Below, one piece after another: positions 40,826 to 52,900 of a stretch of DNA of 64,000 bases (position 1 is its first letter; each line of letters begins with the position of its first letter). Below the pieces are notes generated by a model that worked only from the letters and a program-made list of their open reading frames with translations, did no database searches and was not told the DNA's origin. The position numbers and the translations under genes were made by a program. The stretch spans positions 1,945,342 to 2,009,341 of the forward strand of contig VWZP01003839.1 of NCBI GenBank assembly GCA_013396995.1, given 5' to 3'. Source of the DNA: Dicaeum eximium. Lineage: Eukaryota; Chordata; Aves; Passeriformes; Dicaeidae.

Positions 40826-40915
40826 TGAATGGCCAAACTACCCTCTCCAAGGTTTATGGCTACTCATCTTCGTCCTGAAAATCTCCCCAAGTCCATCTTC
40901 GAAAAGAACGCCAAG
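40826..40915 (+). pseudogene. Copy A exon 3, begins with a TGA stop
   Basis: 90 bp after acceptor TCTGCAAG. The first codon is TGA. After it the frame reads MAKLPSPRFMATHLRPENLP and SIFEKNAK, ending at a GTGAGT donor. The homologous first codon in the intact copy is AGG (Arg). A CGA-to-TGA change at a CpG would explain the stop. No other in-phase AG acceptor is nearby to bypass it. Confidence 0.85.
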
Positions 40916-41528
40916 GTGAGTGCTGATTTTAGTGTATTAAAAACAAACACTTCCGCATAATTTTTTTTTTTTTAAAGCCAATGTAGTATATTTCTGCCAA
41001 TTTTCAGAATCACTCTTAAGTGTTTATCCTGGCCATTTCTATGTGGCTGCTTAAGTACTGCCATTCATCTCACTTAACCTCAGTTTGCCCTTATTGGCAC
41101 CTTTGTGACAGTTTCCACAAGAGTTGCAGAGCTTGGACAAATCCTCCAGAGGAAAAATGTATTTTGACATGATTTCCTGTGGGAGGAATGTGTCAAATTT
41201 CAAGGAAAATTTATATTTTTGTGAATTTTCCCTGCTACTTAAATGATAAACTATGCTTGTTTCGAGCAAAAAAAAATCTAGATTCTGCATAAATAATTTG
41301 GTTAATCTGTAAAAGATAATAACTATGGGCAACCATCTTCTCGTGGTACCAAAGTAAAGTTAAATTCTGCACCTTCTGAATTGGAAATGAAATTGCTACT
41401 TCTGGAAGTAGCGCACAAGGTATTAGAAATCCCCAACTGCAGTTATAAAGTATATTATTATTATTTATTTTTTAATACTGTACTCTGCTATGTCTTTCTC
41501 TATAATAAGTAATTTAATTTTTTTCTAG

Positions 41529-41655
41529 ATATTGTTACTGATTCGTAATCCCAAAGATGTAGCTGCATCTTTTTACCATTTTTGCAATGGCCTGCCTATT
41601 CTTCCCTCTTATGAGACCTTAGATGATTTCTTCACAGATTTCATGACAAAGAAAA
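41529..41655 (+). pseudogene. Copy A exon 4
   Basis: 127 bp after acceptor TTTTCTAG. Encodes ILLLIRNPKDVAASFYHF, the 3'-phosphate binding segment, then LDDFFTDFMTKK. Ends in phase 1 before GTACAG, a weak donor. Confidence 0.85.
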
Positions 41656-42422
41656 GTACAGTATATTTTTCTGTCTGTGTTAAGTATCCAATGATTTGTC
41701 TTTGTCTAAAAACCCTTGTACTTTGGTAAATCAGCTTCACTAGGATTTTTTGGTGTACAGTACAAAAGCAGAGATTAAAGAGAGAGAATTAGAAATCTGA
41801 AGTTTACCATATTTGTCTTACTGCTTGAGGATAAATATTTGTCAAAACTGCACTTCCACAGGCTCCTTTAATTTGTACAAACTGGTATTTTTCCTGGAAG
41901 ATGCAGTTCTTCCTTATCTCTATCCTGGGTCCCCTTTACCCCTGCTCTCCTGATGTCCATCATCTTGTGTCCATGGAGATATATAATCACCTCCATGCCA
42001 AATTGAATGAAAGGAATGATTTGGACTTAGTCCATTAGTGCATTAAAAAGCTGACTAAGTCTAAAGCATTAAAAAAGAGAAGAAGTAATAGCACTAGTTT
42101 AAAGTTATGAGTTTGGCATAGCATATGGCCAGCAGAAGGGAGGGTTCAACAAAATTTTAGACTGGATTAAGAGTCTTACAAGATGCTCTACAAGATAATA
42201 GCTTTTTGGTGAACTCAAAGCTGTCTTGAAATACTAACAAGTTTTATTCTTCTGACTTACAAATGGTATCATATGTCTGAGCCTGGAGCAAAACCTATAA
42301 TTCCCACAGAAGGATGTAAACCACAGACATGATTAACAAAGCCCTTGGCTGACCAAATTAATGAGTAAAACTTGTATAATCCTAATTTATGCTTCATCTT
42401 TGGATCCTTTTGTTTTGTTTAT

Positions 42423-42517
42423 TGGCCTTCGGATGCTACTTTGAATACTTTTCTGAATGGAACAAATATGCCGACAAAGAAAATATTATGACTATAACTT
42501 ATGAAGAGTTAAAAGAG
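42423..42517 (+). pseudogene. Copy A exon 5, acceptor lost
   Basis: 95 bp aligned with the neighbour's exon 5: FGCYFEYFSEWNKYADKENI then MTITYEELKE, donor GTAAGG. The bases before it read TTTGTTTAT where the intact copy has TTTGTTTGCAG. The obligatory AG is missing, and no substitute AG lies in the preceding pyrimidine tract. Confidence 0.83.
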
Positions 42518-43029
42518 GTAAGGTTATCAATAGTTACAAAAACTTTATACTTCAAGGGACATTTTTTTCCTGAACCAATTCACCATTATATGCATGCAGG
42601 GTATCCAAAGTGTGTGAGATAGATTCTTGTTTTAAGGGAAGAAAAGGTGAAATTCAATCTTAAAAACCTTCTTAAAATTTTGCTTGTGAAAATTATTCTT
42701 GTTTTTTATTTATCTGTGATATAAGCCCAAATAACTGTAAGTGCAAATCTCCAGTAATATTTTTGAAGAGGAGCTTTTATGCTTTCAGCAGTGTAGATTT
42801 TGCTCACCTGTAAATCATATATAATATTTTGTAATCTATAGGAAGGCAGCTCATATCTCCTCCAAGATAATGATGGAGAAGAGAAACATTATGGCCCACT
42901 CTAGTCCAAGTGAACTCTCTGAATATCCTATGTATGCAGCCAGCGGAGAGATATAGGGAAGTGTAGACACCTTGGAAAACAGCATAATTGATTTGGAAGT
43001 CATGTCATAAGTTACATTCCTCTTTCCAG

Positions 43030-43177
43030 AATCCTGTCCTGGGTGTGAAAAACATAGCTACATTCTTCGGAATTCCTCTGTCTGAGGAAGAGCTCCAGCT
43101 TGTGGCAGAGAGGAGCAGCTTCCAGTCTATGAAGAAAAACTCAGAGAAGACCCATGGCAATGCTCTCTTTCGCAAAG
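43030..43177 (+). pseudogene. Copy A exon 6
   Basis: 148 bp after CTTTCCAG. Encodes NPVLGVKNIATFFGIPLSEE to KTHGNALFRK, phase 1, donor GTAGGA. Three codons shorter than the intact copy in the loop after THG. Confidence 0.86.
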
Positions 43178-44083
43178 GTAGGAAGCTCCAAGTGGCTCAG
43201 AGGTAGAAATGTCACACTCTCAAAACTTGGGCCGTCCTTTGGTTATTCTTTTCGCACTGATATTAGCATTGCAAAGCAGGTTATCAAGCTTTGCTTGAGA
43301 AGACTATTCAAGGAGAACTGGTGAGGAAGATACCCAGCAAGGCTCTCACAGCAGAGCCACTTTTAGAGGCTCACAGATGGCTGGCAGGAAGGAGGAAGTG
43401 TGATGTGTCTGAATTCCACTCCACCTCTGTGCCTGGATCACCAATTGCCCAGCCATTAGAGCAGGCAGCACTGGGCCAAACTCAGCCTGAGAGGTGTGAC
43501 CACACTTTTTAGGAGAGTACAGGAATCTTGTGAGATGGCCACTGCCAAATGCCTGTTGACTCTTACACATTAGAAGTAAGCCAAGCAAGCAAGAATCCAG
43601 GTACACACAAGAGAGGGAACAGAAGGGAACAACTTTTGCAGTGTAGTGTAGTGGACACAGACGTGAGAAGGACAACCTGGTTGTCAGAATCTATTTCTGC
43701 ATTTTACACTAAAGAAGTAACTGGATAAAAAACTCAAGCTGCCAGAGGAGCAGAAATCCAGCTTTGCCTCTTAATCAATTCTTCCTGATCTTCCACTTTG
43801 CCAGTCATAACTGACTAGAGGAGAGAGATGTAGGGAAACAGGATTTTAGGCTGCCTTTTTGAACACAGTCCCCTAAAGTGGAGTATGTTCTTTTGCATTA
43901 TAGCAAAAGATTGTTCACATATATGTAACTCCTCTAATTTCACAAAATTATATTTGTGTAGAAAAATGTTTCATCTGGGAAATGGATCAACACTATTTAG
44001 TGTAAAATACAATAAAAATGACGGCTCTATAGAATACAAAATAAAATTTCCTGGTTTTCAAGGGTTTCTTTGCTTCTCTGAAG

Positions 44084-44214
44084 GTGGTGTAAGAGACTGG
44101 AAGAATCTTTTCACTGATGATCAGAATGAGAAAATGGACAAAGCATTCGAAGAACATATAGCAGGAACTAAACTCGGAAAAAAATTGAAGTATGACTTGT
44201 ACTGCAAAGCCTGA
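44084..44214 (+). pseudogene. Copy A exon 7 (terminal)
   Basis: 131 bp after CTCTGAAG. Encodes GVRDWKNLFTDDQNEKMDKA through KLKYDLYCKA and a TGA stop at 44212-44214. The second glycine of RKGxxG is arginine (GGA to AGA). The first AATAAA downstream is at 45000, beyond a CR1 insertion. Confidence 0.87.
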
Positions 44215-44469
44215 AGAGTAAGGAAATGTGGTTAGCACAAGAATTTTGCAAGGTAGGCTCAGATCATCTGAAGGCTATACACTAGAAAACTAGATCAAAT
44301 GACCCAAGCACCTCAGAATTACTGTAAGAATAATTGCAGGAGAAAGAATGGGAATATGGATCAGCATTCTTAAGACTTTTCATCCCTCCGAATGCGAAAT
44401 ATTAAGATTGATTTCAGATTATGGGCTGATGTTAACAGGCAAGATTCACTCAGAGGCACTGCTTTTTAT

Positions 44470-44920
44470 AGGATCACAGAGCAGCTGAAGTTGGATGAGA
44501 CCTCAAAAAATGACCTGGTACAACCTTTCACAGGAAAGGGAGCCTGGATGAGATTCTATCTAGATATCATATCTTGAAAACCTCCAGTGATGAGGATTCT
44601 ACCTTGTTCCTGGAGGCAATGTTCTAGCAAATGATTGTTCTTGCTGTAAAGAATTTACTTCATGTATCAAGATTAAACCTCTCCTGTTGCAACTTGAACC
44701 CATTGCTTCTTTTCTTCTCCATGTGGTGTCTCATGAATAGGGAGCCTTTATCCTCTTTGTAGCTGCCCTTTAAGTACTGGAAACTGTGATGAGGTTGTCC
44801 CTGAGACCTCCCAGCTGTGGTCCTCCCTTGGAACCCCTCTGGTTTGTCTGTGTCTTCCTTGAAAATGCCTCTATTGAGAGGTCCAGGTACCTGTTCTGGA
44901 AAAAAAGGCAAAATAAGGTT
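44470..44920 (-). mobile_element. CR1 LINE fragment
   Basis: Reads as the reverse complement of a CR1 3' region. The 3' end lies at the left (GGATCACAGAGCAGCTGAAG, TTGGATGAGACCTC), followed by CTTGCTGTAAAGAATTTACT, AACCCATTGCTTC, CTTTAAGTACTGGAAACTGT and GATGAGGTTGTCCCTGAGAC. About 450 bp, truncated, between copies A and B. Confidence 0.75.
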
Positions 44921-46793
44921 CTGTAACTATAGTTGAATTAAAGACAGGAAAAAAACCACCCATTTTATAGATCCATCACCTAAACTGATGAGATGTAAAA
45001 ATAAAAGATACAGTTGGAAAGAATAAAATATTCAAAGACTTTTTGTTTCATTCTTCTAAAGCTGGTTGGTTCTGCCTGGACATAAGTGGACATGCAGAGT
45101 GCTGTAAAGAAATAGGAATGCTAGAAGTAATACTTAGAATATTTAGAAAAAATGAATGGATTCAAAAGCAGAGCAGCAGAAAGTCCTGTGGCAAGACATC
45201 TTTGAAGAACTACAAGTTATCTGTAAGCAACCAGAAAGGTACTAGGTTCCTGGAGGAGAAAATACATAATAACAGTGTTCAAAAACTTGAGAGGGAAGAA
45301 CTAAATAGTCAGCTTAACTTGATACATAGAAATGTAGTAGTAAAAATGACAAAGCAACCAACCATGGTTTTTGAAGAAATTGAAATAGTAAATATAAATC
45401 ATGTTAAAGAAGTTTGTGATCCTCCTTAAGATAACTTACCTCTTGAATAAGCCACTGACAGAAAATACGAGAGGTGACAGCATCGGGGAGGGCCTGAAAT
45501 TATGTGACTATAGAGACACAAATTTATGTAGAGATGGCAATGTACAAATGTAGTTATAGAAATGAAAGTACTGAAAGTAGACTTAGGTTCTTAGAAATCC
45601 ATACAACAGCAATAAAAGGCATTCAGAAGCACTGTCAGCAGCAGCAATACTTTCAGGAATATCCACTTGTTTACATGGATATTAAGAACTTGCTTGCAAT
45701 AATATGCTTATGGTCACACTGCATGTACTGGTTGACAGCAAAATTGGGAGGGCAATTAAAGCAATCTCCTTTAGTGGTGAGTCCTGTTCATATTTAATAT
45801 TGTTTTTAACACTGGTGAGAAGATTAATATCATATACTGTATCATAAATGACTGACTTTTAAGTATGGGGATCAGAATAGAGGGCTGAAAGTACTAGGTA
45901 AAATGGCAAAACGATTTGAAAAATAACAAATTGAGAAGATTAGGGAACACAAAGTTTAGTAAAGGTAAATATAGAACTCTGTATTTGGAAAAGGGAAGCC
46001 AAAGGAGCAGGTACTTGATGGGGGTAAATTAGTCAGGCATAAAATCAGTAGTTGGCATAAAAACACCTGAGGAATCACACTTAGCAAGGACTAGCATGAT
46101 GACAGCGCTAGAACAAAAAAGGCTCAGGTCTTATTCTGGTCTTGCTGATCTGATTGAAAACCAGACTGTGACCTGGTTTTGCAGTTTTATCCCCTCCTGT
46201 GTTTTATCCCCTCCCAAGGCTTGAATTCAGCCCCTTTGTGCCCTTAACAATCTCATTCTGAAGGACAGAGCTCTTCAGAGCAGTAACACCTGATGTGCTT
46301 TTGCTCCATTACAGATATTATGTGTGTGCCCTTGCATTCAGTGGGGTAAGGAAGTGGAAGAAGGGAGGATAGAGAAGGCAAGCTGCCTTGTAAAAAAATT
46401 AATGTAGACAAGGAAGCTTGATGGATGAGTGACATTTTGAGTGAAATGTAAGCAGAGATGAAGCCAGTGAGTGTGAGAACCAATTCTGAAAAATTTGGGA
46501 ATCTTATTTGAAGGTAGGATATAATTGACTGACACAATAGCAGTGGCTCTCAAAATTTATTATTATCCTGTTCCTAATATCAGCTGCAGCAAAGACCATA
46601 GGTCACTATTGTCAGTCTCCATGGAGCTCTGTAATGTCAAAGGGGTTTAACAGAGTACAGAGTTAATCAGTTACTTGCACTTTCACCCCTGAGTGAGCAC
46701 CCTGCCCCATTTACTCATGTGTTCCATAAAGCTTTTCTGCATTGTGAAAGACAGCCTGCATCTCTTTGGGAAGATTTACACAGGGATACAGAC
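44921..46793. other. Spacer between sulfotransferase copies A and B
   Basis: No exon recognised. The 128-codon plus-strand frame at 45043-45429 has no family resemblance and no splice or promoter context that would support it. The last 130 bp form the proximal 5' flank of copy B. Confidence 0.5.
46662..46674 (+). promoter_or_regulatory. HNF1-like site upstream of copy B
   Basis: GTTAATCAGTTAC, two mismatches from the palindromic HNF1 consensus GTTAATNATTAAC, 120 bp before the start codon. HNF1 is a common liver/gut regulator of xenobiotic-metabolism genes. Functional relevance is an inference. Confidence 0.3.
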
Positions 46794-46995
46794 ATGACCA
46801 GAAACAGTGAAAGAATCATTGAAATAATGGACAAATGTTTTTCAGAGAGTGACAAGATGGCCCCAGAAGACACACTGTTTTCCTACAGAGGTATTTTATA
46901 CCCTGTTACAATTAGCAGCCCGGAGACTTTGGAAGCTCTGAAATCCTTTGAAGCCAGGAGTGATGATGTGATTCTAGTAGGTTATCCTAAATCAG
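46794..46995 (+). CDS. Copy B exon 1
   Basis: 202 bp. Encodes MTRNSERIIEIMDKCF to SFEARSDDVILVGYPKS. Phase 1 before a GTAAGT consensus donor. Confidence 0.9.
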
Positions 46996-49900
46996 GTAAG
47001 TGTTTTCTTGATCAGTAGTCAAGTACACAGAGCTACAATCCTGAAGTTGATTTATTTAATGCCATCATTTAACACAGCAAGAATTCCTGAGAAAAGCTTA
47101 TCATGACATCAGACTTCAAAGAATCATGAATTTAAATTGTAAGGCATATCTGGAGCTCAAATAATACAACCTCCTGCTCAAAGCAGGGAAGAGATCTAAC
47201 CTCCAGAGCTGGGTTTGGTTGCCCAAGACTTTGTCTAGAAGAACAAGGAGGATGACATCCTTTTGAGGATGGAGGTTCACCACCCACTGAAATCTTTGGT
47301 AGTGTTTTCCTACAATAGTGGTTTTTTGGGAGTTGGGTTTTTCTTTGTTTTTACATCAATGCAGTCAGATATCCCCTTGTTGTGAGAGAGTCTCCATCTT
47401 CATTACTACCTCTAGTAGTGGAAGACTGCAGTGAGAGTCTCCCATGCCTTTTTTCTTTTATCTCCAGCCTGAGCAAACCAAGCTTTTCTATGCAGTTCAT
47501 TTGCTCCAGCTCCCAGTAGTTTCATGGAAATTCAACAAGACTTCCTCCAGATTCTCAAAATCATTTGTGCTTCAGTTCAGGAACTGCACACAGTATTCAA
47601 ATGGTGAACACACCAGTGCCAGCTAAAGCAGGATAATCACATCCCTTAATATTTTGACCGCACTTGCTAATAAAAGAAAGTATGCTGTTACTTTACTCTC
47701 TGCAAGAGCAATAAAAAGAATATATTCTGCTAATGAGAGCAGAACTGCTGTTTCCATATTTTTACTGCATTGCAGAATGCAGGTGATTCCTTTTTATCTA
47801 AATGGAGGGAAAGACATGAATGTCACAAGCATTTTTACATATTTTATTTCTCTTTCATTGTGGGCATTTCAGACTCCTTAATTTTTTTTCCTATTGACTT
47901 TACAGAAATATCTTAATATTTAATTTGAAGAAAAAGAGGAAGTTGATCCTTATCACATCACCTTTGTGTGCAGCCTCTAGAGCTGTATGTAAGCAGAAAT
48001 GGTTTATAAGTGTGAGGATGCACCTAAACACTGCAAGAGGTGCTAGTTGAAAACTCAGATTTGGCTCTCTGAGCCCAGTCCCTCACCCACTAGTTCTCCC
48101 AGGCTGCAGAGGCCACGACAACGAAGTCTGGTGCAAAGATGGTGTCAGGAGCGTGATGGTCCGGTGGCTTGGTTGATGGCCCTTCTGCTGCCACTTACAG
48201 AAGCCTAGCTGGGAATTGTGAATGAGGCCAAACCGTGTCAATAATGAAGAGTCCGTAAATTGAAGGATTGTCCATAAATTGGGAAGAGGGAACAGAGTGT
48301 TTCCAAAGGCAGCACTGTGGAAGGAAAGCAGAAACATAAAAGAGATGACTCAGTTGGCCTGGTGCTGGGAGCCACACAGCTCTTGGATCATTTCCACAGG
48401 CAGTAGTGTGAGGTAACCAAAAGGTACCAGAGTTGAAAAGAGCAATAGAGGTCTTCTGCTACCGAGGGATGTGATTGATTCTAAAGCAAGCAGGGTGGCA
48501 CTTCACACTATCTGCTTAACAGCTCTGCCCCTGTTGACCTTAGGCACACCCTTGTTGATTATTAATCAGGGCTGTGATTTAACCTCAGCTGGCAACTCAC
48601 AGCTCAACTCAGCGGCCCCACAGGGCCACTCACTCTTTCACCCTCAATGGGATGGGGGAAACAGAGTGAGAGGACTCATAGTTGAAATAAAGACAATTAA
48701 ATAGGTAAAGCAAGAGCTATGTGTGCAAGCAAAGCAAAGTAAGGAATTAACTCTACCCTACCAGCTGGCAAATGTTCAGCTGTCTCCTCCAGGGCTCCAT
48801 CACCCATGATGGTGACATGGTAAGACAAGTGCCATAGCTCTCAGCATCTCTCTTTCCTTCTTTCCTCAAATTTTATTGCTGAGCATGACTCCATATGGAA
48901 TAGAATACTCCTTGGGTCAGTTGGGATCAGCTGTCCCATCTATGTGCCCTTTCAATTTCTTGTGCACCTGCAACCTACTGCAACCTATTCTCTGGCAGGT
49001 CAGTGTGAGAATCAGAGAAGGCCTTGACACTGTGTAATTACTGCCCAGCAATAACTAAAACATCTCTGTGTTATCCACATTGTTTTGAGCACAAATTCAA
49101 CGCATATCTCCACACCAGCTACTATGGGGAAAATTAATTCCATTGCAGCAAAAACCAGCACACACATTTGTTAAAAGGTTAAAGTACAACACTTAGCCAA
49201 ACTGGTTCACTTGAAACCAATTTGACAGGATACCACTGGACAGGTTTACATGAAAAAGTGAAGTTGAATGGATGTCCTACTGGTGTCTTTATCCTTTCAG
49301 GAACCAACTGGCTTGAACAAATGGTGAAGGAGTTGGCAGATGCCAGATATACAGAAGAGGAAATGAAAGAGAGAATAAATGCTGAAAAGAAGCTAGAGAC
49401 ATTTCAGCGTCTAGAATTTGGGGATCCCGGGATATATGAGGTGAGCAGGAACTGAAAATACTGTCACTGCTCTTCCTACAGGTAGTAATAGCTGAAAGGC
49501 AATGTCTGATCTCAAAGGTGATGGAAAACCTGGAGCCTTAACAACAGCCATGGTCTGCAGAAGCAGCATGTGCTGCTGCCTCTGGTGTCCCAACACAAGG
49601 GCCTCAGATGGGAGACAGGGCTGAGAAGGCACAGGGTCCTCCTGCCATGGGCCCACTGAGTTTGATTAATAAGACCTTTTCCTTGGGTGTCCTGTTCTTA
49701 GGCCTGTGTCATGTGAAATGGTGCTTGGTGGCAGAGGTTGGCAGAAGCCTACACCACCAGTGCATTCCTGTGGGTTTTCTGAAGGATAAGATACTTCTCT
49801 GGTCTCACCTTTTCTTATAACCCACAATTACTGAATAGGCACAATTCATTGAATAAGATATTTCTGTCTTGTCACATTTCTTCTCACTTTCTTTAAAGAG

Positions 49901-52900
49901 GATGAAGCAGCTTCCTTCCAGAAGAATTATAGTAACTCATCTGAGACCTGATGTCCTGCCTCCATCCATTTTCCAAAGCAAGGCTAAGGTGAGTCTTCTC
50001 TTTGCGTCACACTGCAAAAGCTTTCCACCCTAAATTAGCTTTCCTCTGTGTGAGGTGTCTTTTCCACATTTTCACCTGAGCTGGTCAATACACAGCCACA
50101 TTTCCAAGGTTGAAGAGACAGCTCTGTGTGCCGGGGCTGTGAGGAAACATAGTCTTCCAGCAGCAGCTTTGATGACTATTGGAGGGCTTGTTGCTGGGTA
50201 TCTGTCCTTTCAGATCTCCTTCAGAAAGATGCTTCCAGGTTGGTGGCAGGAAACTGAGCAAAGCAAGGAGTAATTCTGTCTGGTTTAACTTGCCTTCAAA
50301 ACCAGGGTACCTGTGGAAAACACACCACAGGCTGTGGCTAAGGTAATATTAGATGGGAATTACTGCATAGAGAAGCCAGGGTACATCTAGAGACTGTTGT
50401 GTCTCTTTTGTTCAGTAGATCATTAACTCATTTCTCTGGATTGGAACTAGGTCAGAACTGCCTTGAGGGAATCACTGAAAAGCTTCTTGTTTTCAGCCTG
50501 ATGCTTACATTAGCAACAAGTGATCTGCCAAAGCTCTGATTTCTTACTCAAGAACAGGAATTAGACAAGAATTGTATGGTCTGGTGAATTTTAGTGGACA
50601 AATCAGCTTGCAGACAACACCAAGCTGCGCAGGAGTGTTGATTTGCTGGAGGGTAGGAGGCTCTGCAGAGGGATTTGAACAGACAATGGGCTGAGGCCAG
50701 TTGTATGAGGCTAAATAAGATATGTACTGGGTCCTACAAAATGGGATCACAACAACCCTATGTAGCACTAAAGGCTGGGGACAGAGTGGCTAGACAGAAA
50801 GTTGCCCAGTGGAAAAGGACCTGGGGGTGCTGTTGACAGTGGCTGAACACGAGCCAGAAATGAGCCTGGGTGGACAAGAAAGCCAGTGGCATTCGTGGCC
50901 TGGATCAATAACAGTGTGATCAGCAGGACCAGGGCAGTGATTGTTCCCCTGTACTTGGCACTGGTAATTGACACATCTTGAGTATGTGTCCAGTTTTGGG
51001 CCTCTCACTACAAGGAGGACACTGAGGTCCAGGAGTATGTCCAGAGAAAGGCAATGGAGCTGGTGAAGGGTTTGGAGCACAAGTCTTAGGAGAAGCAGCT
51101 GAGGGAGCTGGGGTTGTTTAGCCTGGAGAAAAGGAGGCTCAGGGGGATCTTGCCACTCTGTACAACCACCTAAAGGGAGGTTGTAGCTAGGTGGAGCTTG
51201 GTCTCTTCTCTGAGTAATGAGTGACAGGACAAAAGGAAATGGCCTCAAGTTGCACTGAGGGAAGTTTAGATCTGGATATGAGAAAAAATTTCTTCATAGA
51301 AAGGGTTGCTGAGCATTAGAACTGGCTGCCAGGGAAGTGTTTGAGTCACTGTTCCTGGAGATATTTTAAAAATATGTAGACCTGGTACTTATGGACATGG
51401 TTTAGTGATGGACTTGGTAGTGCTTGGTTAATGGTTGGACTTGATGATCTAAATGATTCTGTGATTCAATGACTCTACGTGATGTGTGGAGAAGATGGCA
51501 TTTTGGTCAGTCAAAAGATGTGTTTTCTTCCTCTAGATCCTTGTGCTAGTTCGGAACCCCAAGGACACAGCTGTCTCCTATTACCACTTCTGCAACAACC
51601 TATCCCTGATGCCGTCCTTCGCCTCCTGGGATGAGTACTTTGCACACTTCATGAATGGAAAATGTATTTTGCCCTACATCTGGCATTTCTCCTAACAAGA
51701 GGGGCATACACAGGGTCCTGTGCATGGGAATCCTTCTGTGACGTACCTTACCAAGGCACTCTTGGAACAGGCAGACAGGCCCCTGTTATGGCAGAAACAG
51801 GGTACCAGTTGTCTCTCAGAATGGAGAGATCGTGAGAATGCTTTAGACTGACTTTTATATTCCCACAAGAGACCTTGTGGTTTGCTGTATCAAGTGGCAG
51901 AGCTGGGCCATTCTGTACTGACCTCAGGAGAAAGAACAGACATGTTGAGCTGGTCACCCCACACCATTCTGAAGCCACACTTACAGAGCTGTCTGGGCTG
52001 ACTCCTCTGATTTGGTTAAGGGCCTGTATTTGGCAGTGCTCTAGACAATTATGCCTCTTCTTTGTTTGCAGTGGCCTGGGGATCCTACTTTGACCACCTA
52101 GTGGAATGGAACAAATACATTGACAACGAGAGGATCATGACAATAAGCTATGAGGAACTCAAAGAGGTGTGGCATTTCACCCAGCTCCTCCTTGATTAGT
52201 GTGCTGTGTATCCCTCCTGATATGTATGGGCGAGGAAAAGTAGAATTCTTGGGGTGAATCTGTCTGCCTCTTTAGAAGGATGAGCCTTTCTGAGTTACTC
52301 ATTTATGTTTGGGGGAAGCCTATGGAGGTTAAGAGGAGGACAGCCTTGCCTATTTGTGAAAGGAATTTTATCTGGCAGAGGCACAGATTTTGGGAAAGAA
52401 GAAAAGGCCTTGAAACTGAGGCCAGCATGTGTAGATTTCCTGGCCTGAAGGGTTTTCTGTTAGAGATCTTGGAATTCCTTGGTGACACTGTGGGAGACAG
52501 CTGCCCCTGCTGGGCTTCCCACAGGGTGCTGGCTCCGTGCCACAGCCACAGGGTCAAGTCTCTTGGTTTCACCCCTGTGCTATGTTCCTTTGAATAGGAC
52601 CCGGTATTGGGGATGAAAAAGATTGCTTCCTTCTTTGAATTTTCCTTGTGTGAGGAAGATTTCTCCAGAATTGCCAAGAAGACCAGTTTCAAAGCTATGA
52701 AAGAGAAATCCAGTGAAACCCATGGAAAGTTTGGGGACATCCTGTTCCGGAAAGGTAAGTCTCTGCAAATGGAGATCTACCTTTTGAAGGAGAATGCTGC
52801 AAGCATGGGCTTTTTAAAACCCATTTCTTTCACCACTTCCTGGAGGAAAAGGGATTTAGCCACTCTCCTCTCTACCACCTACCACAAAAAAATTTCCCCC

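Larger units (their letters stand above)
38387..44214 (+). pseudogene. SULT6B1-like cytosolic sulfotransferase, copy A, probably inactivated
   Basis: Seven exons with the same lengths and phases as the intact neighbour at 46794: 38387-38588, 40028-40164, 40826-40915, 41529-41655, 42423-42517, 43030-43177 and 44084-44214 (930 bp, 310 codons if spliced). SULT6B enzymes transfer sulfonate from PAPS to small hydroxyl or amine substrates in the cytosol. Visible motifs: YPKSGTNW (PAPS 5'-phosphosulfate loop, across exons 1/2), MATHL with the catalytic His at about residue 127, RNPKDVAASFYHF (3'-phosphate binding) and C-terminal RKGGVRDWKN. Three defects are visible: exon 3 begins with TGA (40826-40828) where the neighbour has AGG for Arg; the acceptor before exon 5 is AT (42421-42422) instead of AG; and RKGxxG reads RKGGVR. 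All other splice sites and frames are intact, so inactivation looks recent, or the TGA could be a sequence error. It could still be transcribed. Confidence 0.8.

Noticed and set aside
45043..45429. 128-codon open frame between copies A and B
   Set aside because: Lys/Asn/Glu-rich, AT-rich DNA without family resemblance, splice context or conservation evidence.
46719..46793. In-frame upstream ATG adding 25 residues to copy B
   Set aside because: The extra residues have no counterpart in copy A or in SULT6B1 proteins. The start at 46794 gives the same 202-bp exon as in copy A.
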